A stretch of 27,909 nt of DNA from an uncultured Planctomycetaceae bacterium (lineage in GTDB: Bacteria; Planctomycetota; Planctomycetia; Planctomycetales; Planctomycetaceae): positions 1 through 27,909 of the forward strand of contig CAIXQV010000718.1 of the NCBI GenBank assembly GCA_903921605.1. The letters run 5' to 3'. Below, in pieces: positions 9,181-17,604 of this stretch. Below the pieces are notes generated by a model. That model searched no databases and was not told the DNA's origin. It saw only the letters and a list, made by a program, of their open reading frames with translations. The translations under genes were made by a program, and so were the position numbers. Positions within the stretch are counted from its first letter, which is position 1; each line of letters starts with the position of its first letter.

Positions 9181-9335
9181 TTGGGGAACAGTGTTGAAAC
9201 ACTATCGCCGAAATTGGACATAACTTTGCGGCTCAGGGAAAAACTTCACGCAAAAACGCGGTCCGTTCGGACTCCTGCTGTGTTGAGAGAAATATTGTCG
9301 GCCTCCGTCGGCGGCTGAATGTACGGACACTGCTG

Positions 9336-9527
9336 TCAGGGTTGCTTGCCTGGCTCGCAATTCCGGGCGTACAGTTCCAGCGGCTGGACCGGCAGCGAAT
9401 TGACCCGACCCCGGCGGTATTCAATTGGGGTTTTTGGCCTGTCGTCCGGGTGATAGAAGTCACACATAAACCAGATTGAGACCTCGACGGCTCGCGATTC
9501 TGGCAGCAATTTTTGATGAATCTGCAC
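9336..9527 (-). CDS. Small conserved-looking ORF antisense to the sigma-gene leader
   Basis: A minus-strand frame of about 63 residues, if started at the GTG at 9527. A TTG at 9563 is the longest option. The product contains WFMCDFYHPDDRPKTPIEYR followed by a GRVNSLPVQPLEL segment. Codon third positions are strongly G/C, as in neighbouring genes, and the peptide reads like a genuine folded protein. I recognise no family. The longest start would overlap the sigma gene's start by about 22 bp. No clear Shine-Dalgarno is visible. It fills most of the 361-bp gap after argH and could also be a remnant. Confidence 0.45.
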   Translation of the reverse strand: MQIHQKLLPESRAVEVSIWFMCDFYHPDDRPKTPIEYRRGRVNSLPVQPLELYARNCEPGKQP

Positions 9528-9541
9528 TGCGGAGTGCCCGT

Positions 9542-10147
9542 TTGGTCTCTCAGTCCCTGACAAACCAATACCTTTCTGACCCGGACGTTCAGTTAATGCT
9601 GAAAGTCGCTGCGGGTGACAACTCCGCGTTTGAAGAGTTGGTTGTTCGGTACCAGGATCGCCTCGTGGGATTCTTTTTCCATCTGGTGCATGATCGGACT
9701 ACGGCAGAAGATCTGGCTCAGGAAGCGTTTCTGAGAGTGTTCCGCTCGCGAGAGCGTTATGAAGCCACTGCTCGCTTCTCTACCTGGCTTTTCCGGATTG
9801 CCCATAATCTTGCAAGCAACCAAAAACGTGGTGCTGCTCGTCGGCGGGAAATTCCGCTGGCGTCTGGCAATAGTGCTAATGACTTGCCGTCGCTGGGACA
9901 GAATCTCGCAGAAAAATCTGCCCTTATGCCAACGAGGCAACTTGATTCCTCAGAACTGCGAGAGGTTGTACGCATCGCCATTGATGAACTTAGCGAACGA
10001 CAGCGAACGGCCGTGGTCCTCCACAAGTTTGAAGAAATGAGTTACGAGGAAATCGGCGACGTGATGGGACTTGGACCAGTCGCCGTGAAGTCTCTGATTT
10101 CCCGCGCACGTGGAAAACTGAAGGAGGCACTTGAACGGTTCGTCTGA
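9542..10147 (+). CDS. ECF-type RNA polymerase sigma factor
   Basis: A protein of about 201 residues. The sigma-2 region includes FEELVVRYQDRLVGFFFHLV and DRTTAEDLAQEAFLRVF, the core-binding and -10-recognition helices. The sigma-4 region includes LSERQRTAVVLHKFEEMSYE and a helix-turn-helix EIGDVMGLGPVAVKSLISRA for -35 recognition. It lacks sigma-1 and sigma-3, as expected for ECF factors. GGAG 7 nt before the TTG at 9542 favours that start. A TTG at 9476 would add 22 residues with no clear purpose, and an ATG at 9596 would trim the conserved N-terminus. The following genes encode an anti-sigma-like protein and a third membrane protein, the usual context for regulated ECF factors. Confidence 0.93.
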   Translation: MVSQSLTNQYLSDPDVQLMLKVAAGDNSAFEELVVRYQDRLVGFFFHLVHDRTTAEDLAQEAFLRVFRSRERYEATARFSTWLFRIAHNLASNQKRGAARRREIPLASGNSANDLPSLGQNLAEKSALMPTRQLDSSELREVVRIAIDELSERQRTAVVLHKFEEMSYEEIGDVMGLGPVAVKSLISRARGKLKEALERFV

Positions 10148-10292
10148 AAACCTACGTTGCTGAATGTTGCACAAACCGAGATCGAACTGCTGAATTGAAC
10201 TTCGGCGATGTCGAAAGAATCCACTATGCTGTTGTTCTCTGACTGTCCCCTGCCCTGAATCGCCCCTTGCTCTGACCACAAAGCTGACAGAA

Positions 10293-10880
10293 ATGTCCCG
10301 TCCCAACGACACCGAGATTTCCGATGAGCCTGAGGAGGCCAATGATCCTCAGCTTACGGAACTCGTTGCCTATCTGGATGGCGAACTTAACGAAGAAGCA
10401 AGCAATCGCCTCGAACGACAACTTGCCGAGAATCCGCCGCTGCGAGGATATGCCGAGACTCTGGATCGCACATGGCAGTTGCTGGATACACTGGGCGAAG
10501 CGACAGCAAGTGGGGAGTTTACCCAGAAAACTCTCGCGTCACTCTCAGCCATTTCTCATGAAGAGTTTGCCGATCAGATGCCGTCATCTAAACGGGGCAC
10601 TGATTGGGTTCGCAAGATCCCGGCAACAAGGATCGTGCTGTGGATGTTGACCGGCTTCCTTGGCAGTTCGGCAGGGCTTCTTCTCGGACGTTCCAGTCAG
10701 TCTCCGAAGGCAGACTCCGAAGACGTGCAGTTGCTGCAACAATTGGATTTACTGCTGCAGTTTCCTCGCCTTCACGCGGCAAGAAGCGCCACGTTTCTTG
10801 AGCAGGTTACGGCGATCGATCATGACTCATCGGAGGACGGTTCGGATGCGATGCCCGAAGAAGGAGATCGCAAGCCATGA
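10293..10880 (+). CDS. Zinc-less anti-sigma-factor-like membrane protein
   Basis: A 195-residue protein. The N-terminal region (about residues 20-70) has the anti-sigma outline LVAYLDGELNEEASNRLERQ. Where zinc-binding (ZAS) anti-sigma domains have HxxxCxxC, this has ENPPLRGY with no Cys. One transmembrane helix (about residues 113-133, in VLWMLTGFLGSSAGLLLG) should leave the N-domain cytoplasmic. The short C-terminus is acidic (SSEDGSDAMPEE). It begins 145 bp after the sigma stop and overlaps the next gene by 4 bp (ATGA). Inference: it holds the sigma at the membrane until a signal arrives. The anti-sigma assignment rests on context and outline rather than a strong domain hit. Confidence 0.7.
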   Translation: MSRPNDTEISDEPEEANDPQLTELVAYLDGELNEEASNRLERQLAENPPLRGYAETLDRTWQLLDTLGEATASGEFTQKTLASLSAISHEEFADQMPSSKRGTDWVRKIPATRIVLWMLTGFLGSSAGLLLGRSSQSPKADSEDVQLLQQLDLLLQFPRLHAARSATFLEQVTAIDHDSSEDGSDAMPEEGDRKP

Positions 10881-12037
10881 GTCTCGTGCGAACAGTTCAG
10901 GCAGTGTTACTTCCTATCACTTGCCTGCTCTTTGGTGCCTGTCTGTCGATCTTCATGTGGGGACGAAGCAGCGATGAGCGAGCTTATCTGAGCAAGCAAC
11001 TTCAGGAGTATCAAAGCCTCGAAACTGAACAGAAGAATAACGTTCGAAAAAGCTACGCGATGCTGAAGTCCATGCCGGCTCGAAAGCAGACAGAGATAGA
11101 ACAGATTCATCAGCAGACGCGGGCGAATCCCGAACTGCTGCAGACGATGAATCGTTATTTTGAATGGTGGTCCTCGCTGTCACAGGCGGAATGGGACAGT
11201 TTTGAAGAACTGAGCGCTGAAGAGCGACTGGCATTTGTAAAATCTCGCTGGAGAAAGTCCACCGAAGCCACCCCTGAAGAGATCGTTGTTGAATTTACCG
11301 GTCCATCATCAGTCCGTATGCCGACTTTGCGACTGAGCTTTGCTGACTACTGGTCGATCATCTCTGAAACTGTTCCCAACGAGGATCGCGATGACGCTCT
11401 GCGGAAGGAACTGGAGCAACTCAAGTCCGATAAAGACCGTGCACTGTTGTTGACACTCTCGATTTTTGAGCGATTCAGCGACCCGAACCAGCGACGTGAG
11501 CTTGAGCAATCGGGTGAGCTTTTGAAGGCAGCAATGTTGAGACATATTGATGACGAAGTGTGGCTGGCCAGGTTCCGGTCCATGGTTCACGATCTTGATC
11601 GTAAACCATTCGCCAGAGCCTGGATGTTTATGACGGCTTCGTCTGTGCTCGACAGGGCAACAATTGTTCTTGGCGATGATCTGCGAAAACAATTCCCTGT
11701 AACTTCAGAGCAGATTGTGGAGGCCTTTGAATCACTCCCCGAAAAAACGGATGCAGACAAATCGTTTCAACGAGCATTGATGACAATGCCCTCGGATGAA
11801 GCGCGAAAGCGTCTGGAGCTGTTGGCCCAAACGACTCGTAACCAGTCACCAGAACAGCAGTTGGTGAATCGATACAATAAATTTATTCGAGATCGACAGC
11901 TCTTTCTGCGGAGGCAATTCGGCTTCGGAGGTCCTGGCATCGGACCACCACCTGCCTCCGGACAAGGTCCGGGATCAGATAGACCTCGCGAAGGAGACGG
12001 ACTACTTCGTCGAGATCCAGGACGCCGTCCTGAATAG
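10877..12037 (+). CDS. Membrane-anchored extracytoplasmic protein, third gene of the sigma operon
   Basis: A 386-residue protein with one N-terminal transmembrane helix (LPITCLLFGACLSIFMW, about residues 13-29). A long, charged, mostly helical extracytoplasmic part follows, with motifs such as YFEWWSSLSQAEWDSFEEL and LSAEERLAFVKSRW. These are reminiscent of periplasmic DUF3106-type 'LS.eER' segments, though I do not make a firm family call. The C-terminus is Pro/Gly/Arg-rich (FGGPGIGPPPASGQGPG). It shares ATGA with the anti-sigma-like gene, implying translational coupling. Inference: it senses or relays an envelope signal to that protein. Confidence 0.7.
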   Translation: MSLVRTVQAVLLPITCLLFGACLSIFMWGRSSDERAYLSKQLQEYQSLETEQKNNVRKSYAMLKSMPARKQTEIEQIHQQTRANPELLQTMNRYFEWWSSLSQAEWDSFEELSAEERLAFVKSRWRKSTEATPEEIVVEFTGPSSVRMPTLRLSFADYWSIISETVPNEDRDDALRKELEQLKSDKDRALLLTLSIFERFSDPNQRRELEQSGELLKAAMLRHIDDEVWLARFRSMVHDLDRKPFARAWMFMTASSVLDRATIVLGDDLRKQFPVTSEQIVEAFESLPEKTDADKSFQRALMTMPSDEARKRLELLAQTTRNQSPEQQLVNRYNKFIRDRQLFLRRQFGFGGPGIGPPPASGQGPGSDRPREGDGLLRRDPGRRPE

Positions 12038-12255
12038 TAGAGAGACAAATCTCTCAGAATCCCCAGGATGGCTGTCTGTTCACGCACCGCGAACTATTAC
12101 CTCAAGTGTCAGACTTTGACAAAAGTCATAAAGCGAATCGCTGGACTTGTCCCCGTTGATTTCCGATTCTGATCACTCCCCAGGGCCGCTCAAACGCAGA
12201 CTCAGTCGTGCAGGTTCGGGCATCAGAATTCTTTTTCGATCAGGAGATGGAAGCG

Positions 12256-13737
12256 ATGGGCATTGCAGGCTGGCTCGTCATTGCCTTCTATGCAGGTCTG
12301 ATGATCGGAGTGGGCGTCTGGTGTTCGCGCAAGAACCAAACTGCGGATGACTATCTGCTCGGCGGGCGTCGCATGTCGCCAATTGCGGTCGGGCTCTCCC
12401 TCTTTGCAACACTTGTCAGTACGCTTTCGTATCTGGGTGGCCCGGGAGAAATGATTGCTCACGGGCCGATGATGATGACTCAGAGTGCCGCTCATCCGCT
12501 GGTCTTTTTGATCGTCGGCTTTGGCTTAATTCCGCTGCTGATGCGACAACCCGTTACGAGTGCCTACGAGATTCTGGAAGCAAAACTAGGGACGAGTATC
12601 CGACTGGCAGGTGCTTCAGTTTTTCTCTTATTGCGGCTGGGATGGATGTCGACCATTCTGTTCGCAACCAGTCAGAGTGTTCTGGTCCCGCTGTTGGGGC
12701 TGGATGTCTCATGGACCCCATGGCTTTGTATCTTTCTGGGAATTCTGACAGCGATCTATTCCTCCACCGGCGGCATGCGCGCCGTCGTCATGACCGACGC
12801 CATTCAGTCCATCACCATGCTGGCCGGGGCAATCGTGACCCTGGCGGTCATTACTGTTCGCATGGGGGGTGTCAGCGCGTGGTGGCCAAAGTCCTGGCCT
12901 CAACACTGGCAGACGCCCAACTGGGGTTTTGATCCTGATGCCCGAGTGTCATTCGGAATGCTATTCGTCTCGACAACTCTCTGGTATGTCTGCACAAATG
13001 GTTCAGACCAGATGTCGATTCAGCGTTTCCTGGCGACTCGTGATGCCAAAGCCGCACGACGTACACTGGCCGTTTCTCAAATCACTGATGTTTCGGTTTC
13101 AGTACTGTTGTCGATCACCGGGCTGGCGATTCTTGGCTTCTATCAGGCACATCCGCCACAGCTTGAAGCCAATGTCACAATTGTTGATATCGGAGACCAG
13201 TTGTTTCCGAAGTTCATTATGTCAGAAATGCCCGACCTTCTGGCTGGATTAGTCCTCGCGGCAATTCTCTCTGCAGCATTGTCCAGCCTTTCCTCGGGTG
13301 TGAACTCCGCCTGTGCAGTGGTTGAAAAAGACTTTCTTTCAAGACATAAGGCAGGGACCACGCCTGAGACCACATCGTTGCGACGGCTGGTCCTGCTGAC
13401 ATGGATCATTGCGGCAGTGTCAGTAGGACTCAGCCTTGTCAACACGCTCATTGAAGGAAACATCATCGAACGATGTTACAAAGTCGTCAATCTGCTGACG
13501 GCTCCTCTGTTCGTGCTGTTCTTTTTGGCTCTGTTTGTTCGCTGGTCAAACGGATTCGGAGCCTGGTGCGGCCTCATTTCCAGCACTCTGGCTGCGATCG
13601 CGATTGCCTACGCAAAAGATCTCGGGCTTCCTCTGGGAATCAGTTTCGTCTGGATGACGCCTTGTTCATTGTTGACCGGTATACTCATCGGTGCAATCGC
13701 CAGCGCTGCATGGCCACAGAAAAGAGCAACGGCCTGA
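12256..13737 (+). CDS. Sodium:solute symporter (SSS/SLC5 family)
   Basis: A 493-residue polytopic inner-membrane transporter with roughly 13 hydrophobic segments. It opens GIAGWLVIAFYAGLMIGVGV, then has the SSS-type hallmark DDYLLGGRRM and TLVSTLSYLGGPGE, where the family binds Na+ and substrate. GLVLAAILSAALSSLSSG is the conserved later segment. The substrate cannot be read from sequence; sugars, sialic acid or other solutes are all possible. An in-frame GTG at 12208 would add 16 residues, but GGAG at 12243-12246 sits 9 nt before the ATG at 12256. A secreted protein gene follows 63 bp later, suggesting an uptake-linked pair. Confidence 0.92.
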   Translation: MGIAGWLVIAFYAGLMIGVGVWCSRKNQTADDYLLGGRRMSPIAVGLSLFATLVSTLSYLGGPGEMIAHGPMMMTQSAAHPLVFLIVGFGLIPLLMRQPVTSAYEILEAKLGTSIRLAGASVFLLLRLGWMSTILFATSQSVLVPLLGLDVSWTPWLCIFLGILTAIYSSTGGMRAVVMTDAIQSITMLAGAIVTLAVITVRMGGVSAWWPKSWPQHWQTPNWGFDPDARVSFGMLFVSTTLWYVCTNGSDQMSIQRFLATRDAKAARRTLAVSQITDVSVSVLLSITGLAILGFYQAHPPQLEANVTIVDIGDQLFPKFIMSEMPDLLAGLVLAAILSAALSSLSSGVNSACAVVEKDFLSRHKAGTTPETTSLRRLVLLTWIIAAVSVGLSLVNTLIEGNIIERCYKVVNLLTAPLFVLFFLALFVRWSNGFGAWCGLISSTLAAIAIAYAKDLGLPLGISFVWMTPCSLLTGILIGAIASAAWPQKRATA

Positions 13738-13800
13738 GAGTATCAAACACGCGGTATTGCACAGGTATTCACAAAGACCTTCGATCAGCCGGCCACGACC

Positions 13801-14757
13801 ATGCTTCAAACTTCACGGATATTGTTGTTTGCCATCATTTCCTGCTGCGCCATCGCCACAGCCTCAGCCTCGGACGGCCAAACTCGCCCCGCAGCCGATG
13901 AACACGAGCTGCGAAAGTGGCTTGAGAACATGGTTTGGCATCACCGCTATTCGATCGAGGAAGTCAGTCAGGTCACCGGACTCGATGATGCTCAGGTCGT
14001 CGCAAAGTTGAAAGAGTTCAACATTTCAGACGCGACGAAGCCTTCGCGATCAGACAAACAACTCTTGATGCTGCCGTACCCGGGTGGAAGACACCCTCGA
14101 ATCGGGTTTCTTGACGGTGCTATTGAGCCACAGCGTGAAACCAAGTTGAGTGTGTTCTGCCCTTGGGACGAGCAAAGCTATGTCGTCATGGATGTTCCGG
14201 AGGCGATCTGGTCCAATCTTGGGCTCACCTATCTGGCCCATACACACGTGAAGACAATCTGGGATCTGCAGGGTGTCCAGCTTAAGCCGCAGGAATGGGC
14301 GTTGGCCAACGATGGCAGCTATCATCTTCATCGCCGGCTTCCCAACGGCATTGAATTCGGCACCACGGCAGCAGCGTTTTCAGATCACATCGAAATGAAG
14401 ATGTGGCTGAGGAACGGCACGGAAGCAAAACTCAGCGATCTGCGAGTTCAGAACTGTGTGATGCTGAAAGGGGCGAAAGGGTTCGAACAACAAACGAATG
14501 ACAACAAGCAGTTTCTCTCCGGGTATGCCATTGCATCGTCTCCCGATAAAACCCGCTGGATCATCAGTGGCTGGGAACCGATTCACCGAGCGTGGGCGAA
14601 TCCCCCCTGTCCATGTCTACACGCCGATCCCAGGTTCCCCGATTGCAACCCAGGAGAAACGCAGACACTTCGCGGCTGGCAGTCCTTTTACGAAGGCAGT
14701 AACATCGAACAGGAAATCAAACGGATCGAAGCCACAGGCTGGCGACAGTCGCAGTGA
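13801..14757 (+). CDS. Secreted protein of unknown function beside the symporter
   Basis: A 318-residue protein. The signal peptide (ILLFAIISCCAIATASA) is cleaved near residue 23. A segment EEVSQVTGLDDAQVVAKL looks like a small helix-turn-helix/SAM-type motif. The conserved-looking core reads LMLPYPGGRHPRIGFLDG, then SVFCPWDEQSYVVMDVPEAI and HLHRRLPNGIEFGTTA. The C-terminus contains HADPRFPDCNPGETQTLRGW, with several Cys that could form disulfides. I do not recognise the family or a catalytic centre. Context beside a solute symporter suggests a role in handling its substrate, but this is inference. No clear Shine-Dalgarno precedes the ATG. Confidence 0.75.
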   Translation: MLQTSRILLFAIISCCAIATASASDGQTRPAADEHELRKWLENMVWHHRYSIEEVSQVTGLDDAQVVAKLKEFNISDATKPSRSDKQLLMLPYPGGRHPRIGFLDGAIEPQRETKLSVFCPWDEQSYVVMDVPEAIWSNLGLTYLAHTHVKTIWDLQGVQLKPQEWALANDGSYHLHRRLPNGIEFGTTAAAFSDHIEMKMWLRNGTEAKLSDLRVQNCVMLKGAKGFEQQTNDNKQFLSGYAIASSPDKTRWIISGWEPIHRAWANPPCPCLHADPRFPDCNPGETQTLRGWQSFYEGSNIEQEIKRIEATGWRQSQ

Positions 14758-14832
14758 GTCACGATGACATTCGCCCCGAGACGACATCGGGAGTGTGAGT
14801 TCCGTGTTGTCAGCGCCATCTGTCTTTCCGAC

Positions 14833-15936
14833 TTAGCGATCGGCCTTTTCGGGCGAAATCGGAGCTTCCTCAATCAGTTCTTCTGTTGAACGCCCGACGC
14901 AGGTGAGAATCGTGTTCTGCCCAAGCGCTCCGAAGATGGATGTATCATAAATGTTTTCGCGCCAGAGCATCAAACCTCGGTTGGTATCAATGCGAATCGT
15001 TCCGCGAGGCGTTGCCTGAATCAGTTGGCCCTTAACGATCGGACTGCGCACTCGGGACTGAATGGAGCATTGAAATGAGATCGTGGCAATTCCGTCTTCA
15101 ACAGAATCGAGTCGAAATGTGCGAAGGATAGGCACCTCGACATTAACATCCTCCTGAAGTCGGGCGTTGACCGTAATCTGCTCTTTCCATGTATCCCCGA
15201 CTCGTATTTCATGCTCGGGAAGAGCTGCCAGAAACGAACCGGGATCTGTTTGTTCCTTCTGTACAGCCGTGTTGCTCGAAGCGAGTTGTATTGGATTCGC
15301 CGTACCTTCACTTTCGACCAGCGGATCAGAAGATGGTGACGATGGAGCGTTTTCCCCGGAAGCACGTTCGACCTTCGCCGGCGTTTTGTCCGACTGTTTC
15401 GATAACCCTCGAGAAGTCAAAAGATACCGCGGAGCGTTTCCTTTCAACTGATGTGCCACCTGCTGATAGACCAGCGGCACTTCTCCGGGTTTCATTGAGG
15501 AGTCAAACTCAACAGCAGGATTATCATCACTCTGCTTCTGCATCCAGACATTCTCGAACTGCATGGTGAATGCAGCAGAACTATCTTCATTCACGGACGT
15601 CACAGTGAACAATCGCCGCTGCCGCAATGCCGAGCGATCGATCGACTGACCACGTTCGCCAAGATTGGCATCAAGAGCCATCTTCTGCTCCATCTGATAG
15701 CGGAGCTTCTGCCCTGGCTGGAACTGATACCTCAGCGTCCATGCAGCAGGCGCGTCTGCAGAAACCTGATCTCCGGCGACTGCGGCTGCCGGAGTGCCGG
15801 GCACAGCCACTAACGCTTCCTCAGTCGCGGGCACTGAAACGGAGGTTTCTTCAAAAGCAACCAGCCGCGTGCCAATGATGGCCCATGCGAAGGCACCAAC
15901 GAGAGAAGAGCCAAAAGTTCTTGACGGAGCGATCAT
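14833..15936 (-). CDS. Secreted DUF6263-like protein, function unknown
   Basis: A 367-residue protein with an N-terminal signal or anchor (residues about 8-30). The mature part begins WTLRYQFQPGQKLRYQMEQK, followed by beta strands, RLFTVTSVNEDSSAAFTMQF, a variable Ser/Pro/Glu-rich linker (around residues 190-235), and HEIRVGDTWKEQITVNARLQ. The order 'beta half, linker, beta half with .vGdtW' matches proteins annotated DUF6263 in planctomycetes, from memory. No active site is apparent. It converges with the preceding plus-strand gene across 75 bp and is separated from the next minus-strand gene upstream by about 300 bp, so it is probably a single-gene unit. Confidence 0.7.
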   Translation of the reverse strand: MIAPSRTFGSSLVGAFAWAIIGTRLVAFEETSVSVPATEEALVAVPGTPAAAVAGDQVSADAPAAWTLRYQFQPGQKLRYQMEQKMALDANLGERGQSIDRSALRQRRLFTVTSVNEDSSAAFTMQFENVWMQKQSDDNPAVEFDSSMKPGEVPLVYQQVAHQLKGNAPRYLLTSRGLSKQSDKTPAKVERASGENAPSSPSSDPLVESEGTANPIQLASSNTAVQKEQTDPGSFLAALPEHEIRVGDTWKEQITVNARLQEDVNVEVPILRTFRLDSVEDGIATISFQCSIQSRVRSPIVKGQLIQATPRGTIRIDTNRGLMLWRENIYDTSIFGALGQNTILTCVGRSTEELIEEAPISPEKADR

Positions 15937-16235
15937 CCTTGATCCTCAACCAGCAGAGTCAGTGGGAATATGTCATCGGAGAGTAAACTACCACATCCGG
16001 AACTTTAGCCGCGAGTCCTGTTTTTGGTCAAAACATTCGATCTCATCCGGGCGCGTGCGACTACGGTCGGTCATTTCTCTCACTCATGTCATTAACCAGC
16101 AGATTCTGCCGATTAATGATGGACTCTTCGGCTCTGAGCCTGTGACAGTTCACACAAACCCACGCTTGCCCGCACACTGCTTCTCAAAGCATAACCAGTA
16201 GAGCAAAAGCCAATGGCTGAGTGTTCTGCGGAACA
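15937..16235. other. Intergenic region with no supported gene
   Basis: This lies between the transglutaminase-like gene's stop and the start of the DUF6263-like gene. It should hold that gene's promoter and the upstream operon's terminator. The only structure noted is a 5-bp stem TGTTC/GAACA followed on the minus strand by AGCCATTGGCTTTT, a weak terminator candidate near 16211-16231. The short open frames here are chance. Confidence 0.5.
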
Positions 16236-17597
16236 TTATTCATCTGACTCTTCATCTGACTCTTCATCTGACTCTTCATCTGACTCTTCATCTGACTCTT
16301 CATCTGACTCTTCATCTGACTCTTCATCCGACTCTTCAGACATCTCTGCGTCCTCAGATTCTGCTGTCTCTTCCTCTGCGGCATCGCTCTCATCAAGGCC
16401 ATTGCTGACAAACTTGTCTTTACCACGAAACGCGATCGGCAAAATACCACGATCTCGAGCCGCATCGATATCAATCAGCATGTATTCGGGTTCAGTCGTC
16501 GACGCCAGTTTCTCCTGATGTTCTTCAAAGCTGGTCGTCCCTGCGACTACGGCACTTGAGAAGCTGGGCCACGACTCATCAAAACGATTCTCTTCATCAA
16601 CGGACCCTTCCAGCAACTCCATCGTGGAGTACTCTTCACCCTCTTCGAAGGCCGTCCCTAGCATCGTCGTTTCGACGGCCAGCATTCTCTCTTTCTGTTC
16701 ATCAACATAGAACCCGACATAACAGTGCCCTGGAACAAGCACGAGGAATGGTTCGATTCCAATTTTTCTTAGGGCCGAGGCAAGTAGAACAGACCCATCC
16801 ACGCAGTTCGCCTGAGAATTATTCAGGCTCTCTTCAATCAATCGGACATGCTGGCAGGCAACCGAATGGGCCTTGACAGAGGTAGCAGTAATACTGCTGT
16901 AGCGAACATCCCGTGTGACCAGCGCGTCCCAGATCGAATAGACCTGGCGAATGACTTCCGCCTCACCCTGCTGATAACCACTAAAGCTCTCAACGACTCC
17001 GATATCGAGCGCCTCACGCAATAGCTTGTCGAGAAACGGATGCTGTTCATTAACATAGGCGGCAAACGTAAAGCTCGTATTCAGGGCCAATTCGCCTTCC
17101 TGAACCAGGAAAGGGCAATCATGGATTGGACGGAGCATGACCGTTGCTGTCTGCTCACTGATATCACTTCCGATCTGCAATCGGAACGTCATTGACACTG
17201 GTGTCGCCTGAGTCACCTCGGCCAGTTTCGTGAAGCGATATTTGATCTTCGGATAAATGTGGTGCTCCTTACCCTTGTTCGTCAGCTTTCCGGAAAACTG
17301 ACTTTCCTCCATCACTTCATCACAGGTAATTGTGACTTTGACCTGCGTATCTTTCTTCGGCGAAACGAATTTGATGCCCAGCAATCCATCGCGATCGCCA
17401 ACAATCACGGGAGCAGCTGGATCGACCTCCTGCCCTTCTTCCGGAGGAGCGGATTTCATCGAAGCGGTAGAGATAATAAACGACGGAAACAATTGCTGAT
17501 CGAAAGCGATCAGTGGAGTAAAGTCTTCAGCAAGGGCGATGGACCCGGAAAACAATGTAATGACCAACGCCAAAAGAGTCAGAGATCTCCGCTTCAT
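16236..17597 (-). CDS. Secreted transglutaminase-like protein with acidic ESDE-repeat tail
   Basis: A 453-residue protein with a signal peptide (MKRRSLTLLALVITLFSGSI, cleaved at ALA-ED). The central region has ANCVDGSVLLASALRKIGIE, then LVLVPGHCYVGFYV and LAVETTMLGT. This is the order Cys, His, acidic residue seen in transglutaminase-like/cysteine-protease folds, so a catalytic role is plausible but substrate and activity are unknown. The C-terminal 40 or so residues are ESDE repeats, strongly acidic and probably disordered or calcium-binding. The frame stays open to a TTG-type start at 17909, but that part overlaps the GGDEF gene; the ATG at 17597 gives a clean signal peptide and follows GGAG by about 12 nt. 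It lies 7 bp after the diguanylate cyclase stop, so it is the third gene of the kinase operon. Confidence 0.8.
   Translation of the reverse strand: MKRRSLTLLALVITLFSGSIALAEDFTPLIAFDQQLFPSFIISTASMKSAPPEEGQEVDPAAPVIVGDRDGLLGIKFVSPKKDTQVKVTITCDEVMEESQFSGKLTNKGKEHHIYPKIKYRFTKLAEVTQATPVSMTFRLQIGSDISEQTATVMLRPIHDCPFLVQEGELALNTSFTFAAYVNEQHPFLDKLLREALDIGVVESFSGYQQGEAEVIRQVYSIWDALVTRDVRYSSITATSVKAHSVACQHVRLIEESLNNSQANCVDGSVLLASALRKIGIEPFLVLVPGHCYVGFYVDEQKERMLAVETTMLGTAFEEGEEYSTMELLEGSVDEENRFDESWPSFSSAVVAGTTSFEEHQEKLASTTEPEYMLIDIDAARDRGILPIAFRGKDKFVSNGLDESDAAEEETAESEDAEMSEESDEESDEESDEESDEESDEESDEESDEESDE
16239..16334 (-). repeat. 12-bp tandem repeat encoding ESDE, 8 copies
   Basis: The unit TTCATCTGACTC repeats in tandem from 16239. 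Seven copies are identical and the eighth has one change (T to C at 16329). On the minus strand this encodes GAG-TCA-GAT-GAA, i.e. ESDE. Because the unit is a multiple of three, copy-number change keeps frame and alters only tail length. Near-perfect identity implies recent expansion by slippage. Confidence 0.95.
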
Positions 17598-17604
17598 GGT
17601 CTTG

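Noticed and set aside
14758..14832. Terminator between the convergent secreted-protein genes
   Set aside because: Only a 5-bp CCCGA/TCGGG stem without a T-run is seen, too weak to list.
16236..16340. Possible CRISPR-like tandem array
   Set aside because: The 12-bp units are contiguous with no spacers and lie in frame within a coding sequence, so this is a coding microsatellite.
16184..16518. Open frames MKSQ-repeat (minus) and SSDS-repeat (plus) across the ESDE array
   Set aside because: They are open only because the 12-bp repeat lacks stops in several frames; the ESDE frame continues a full-length protein with a signal peptide.
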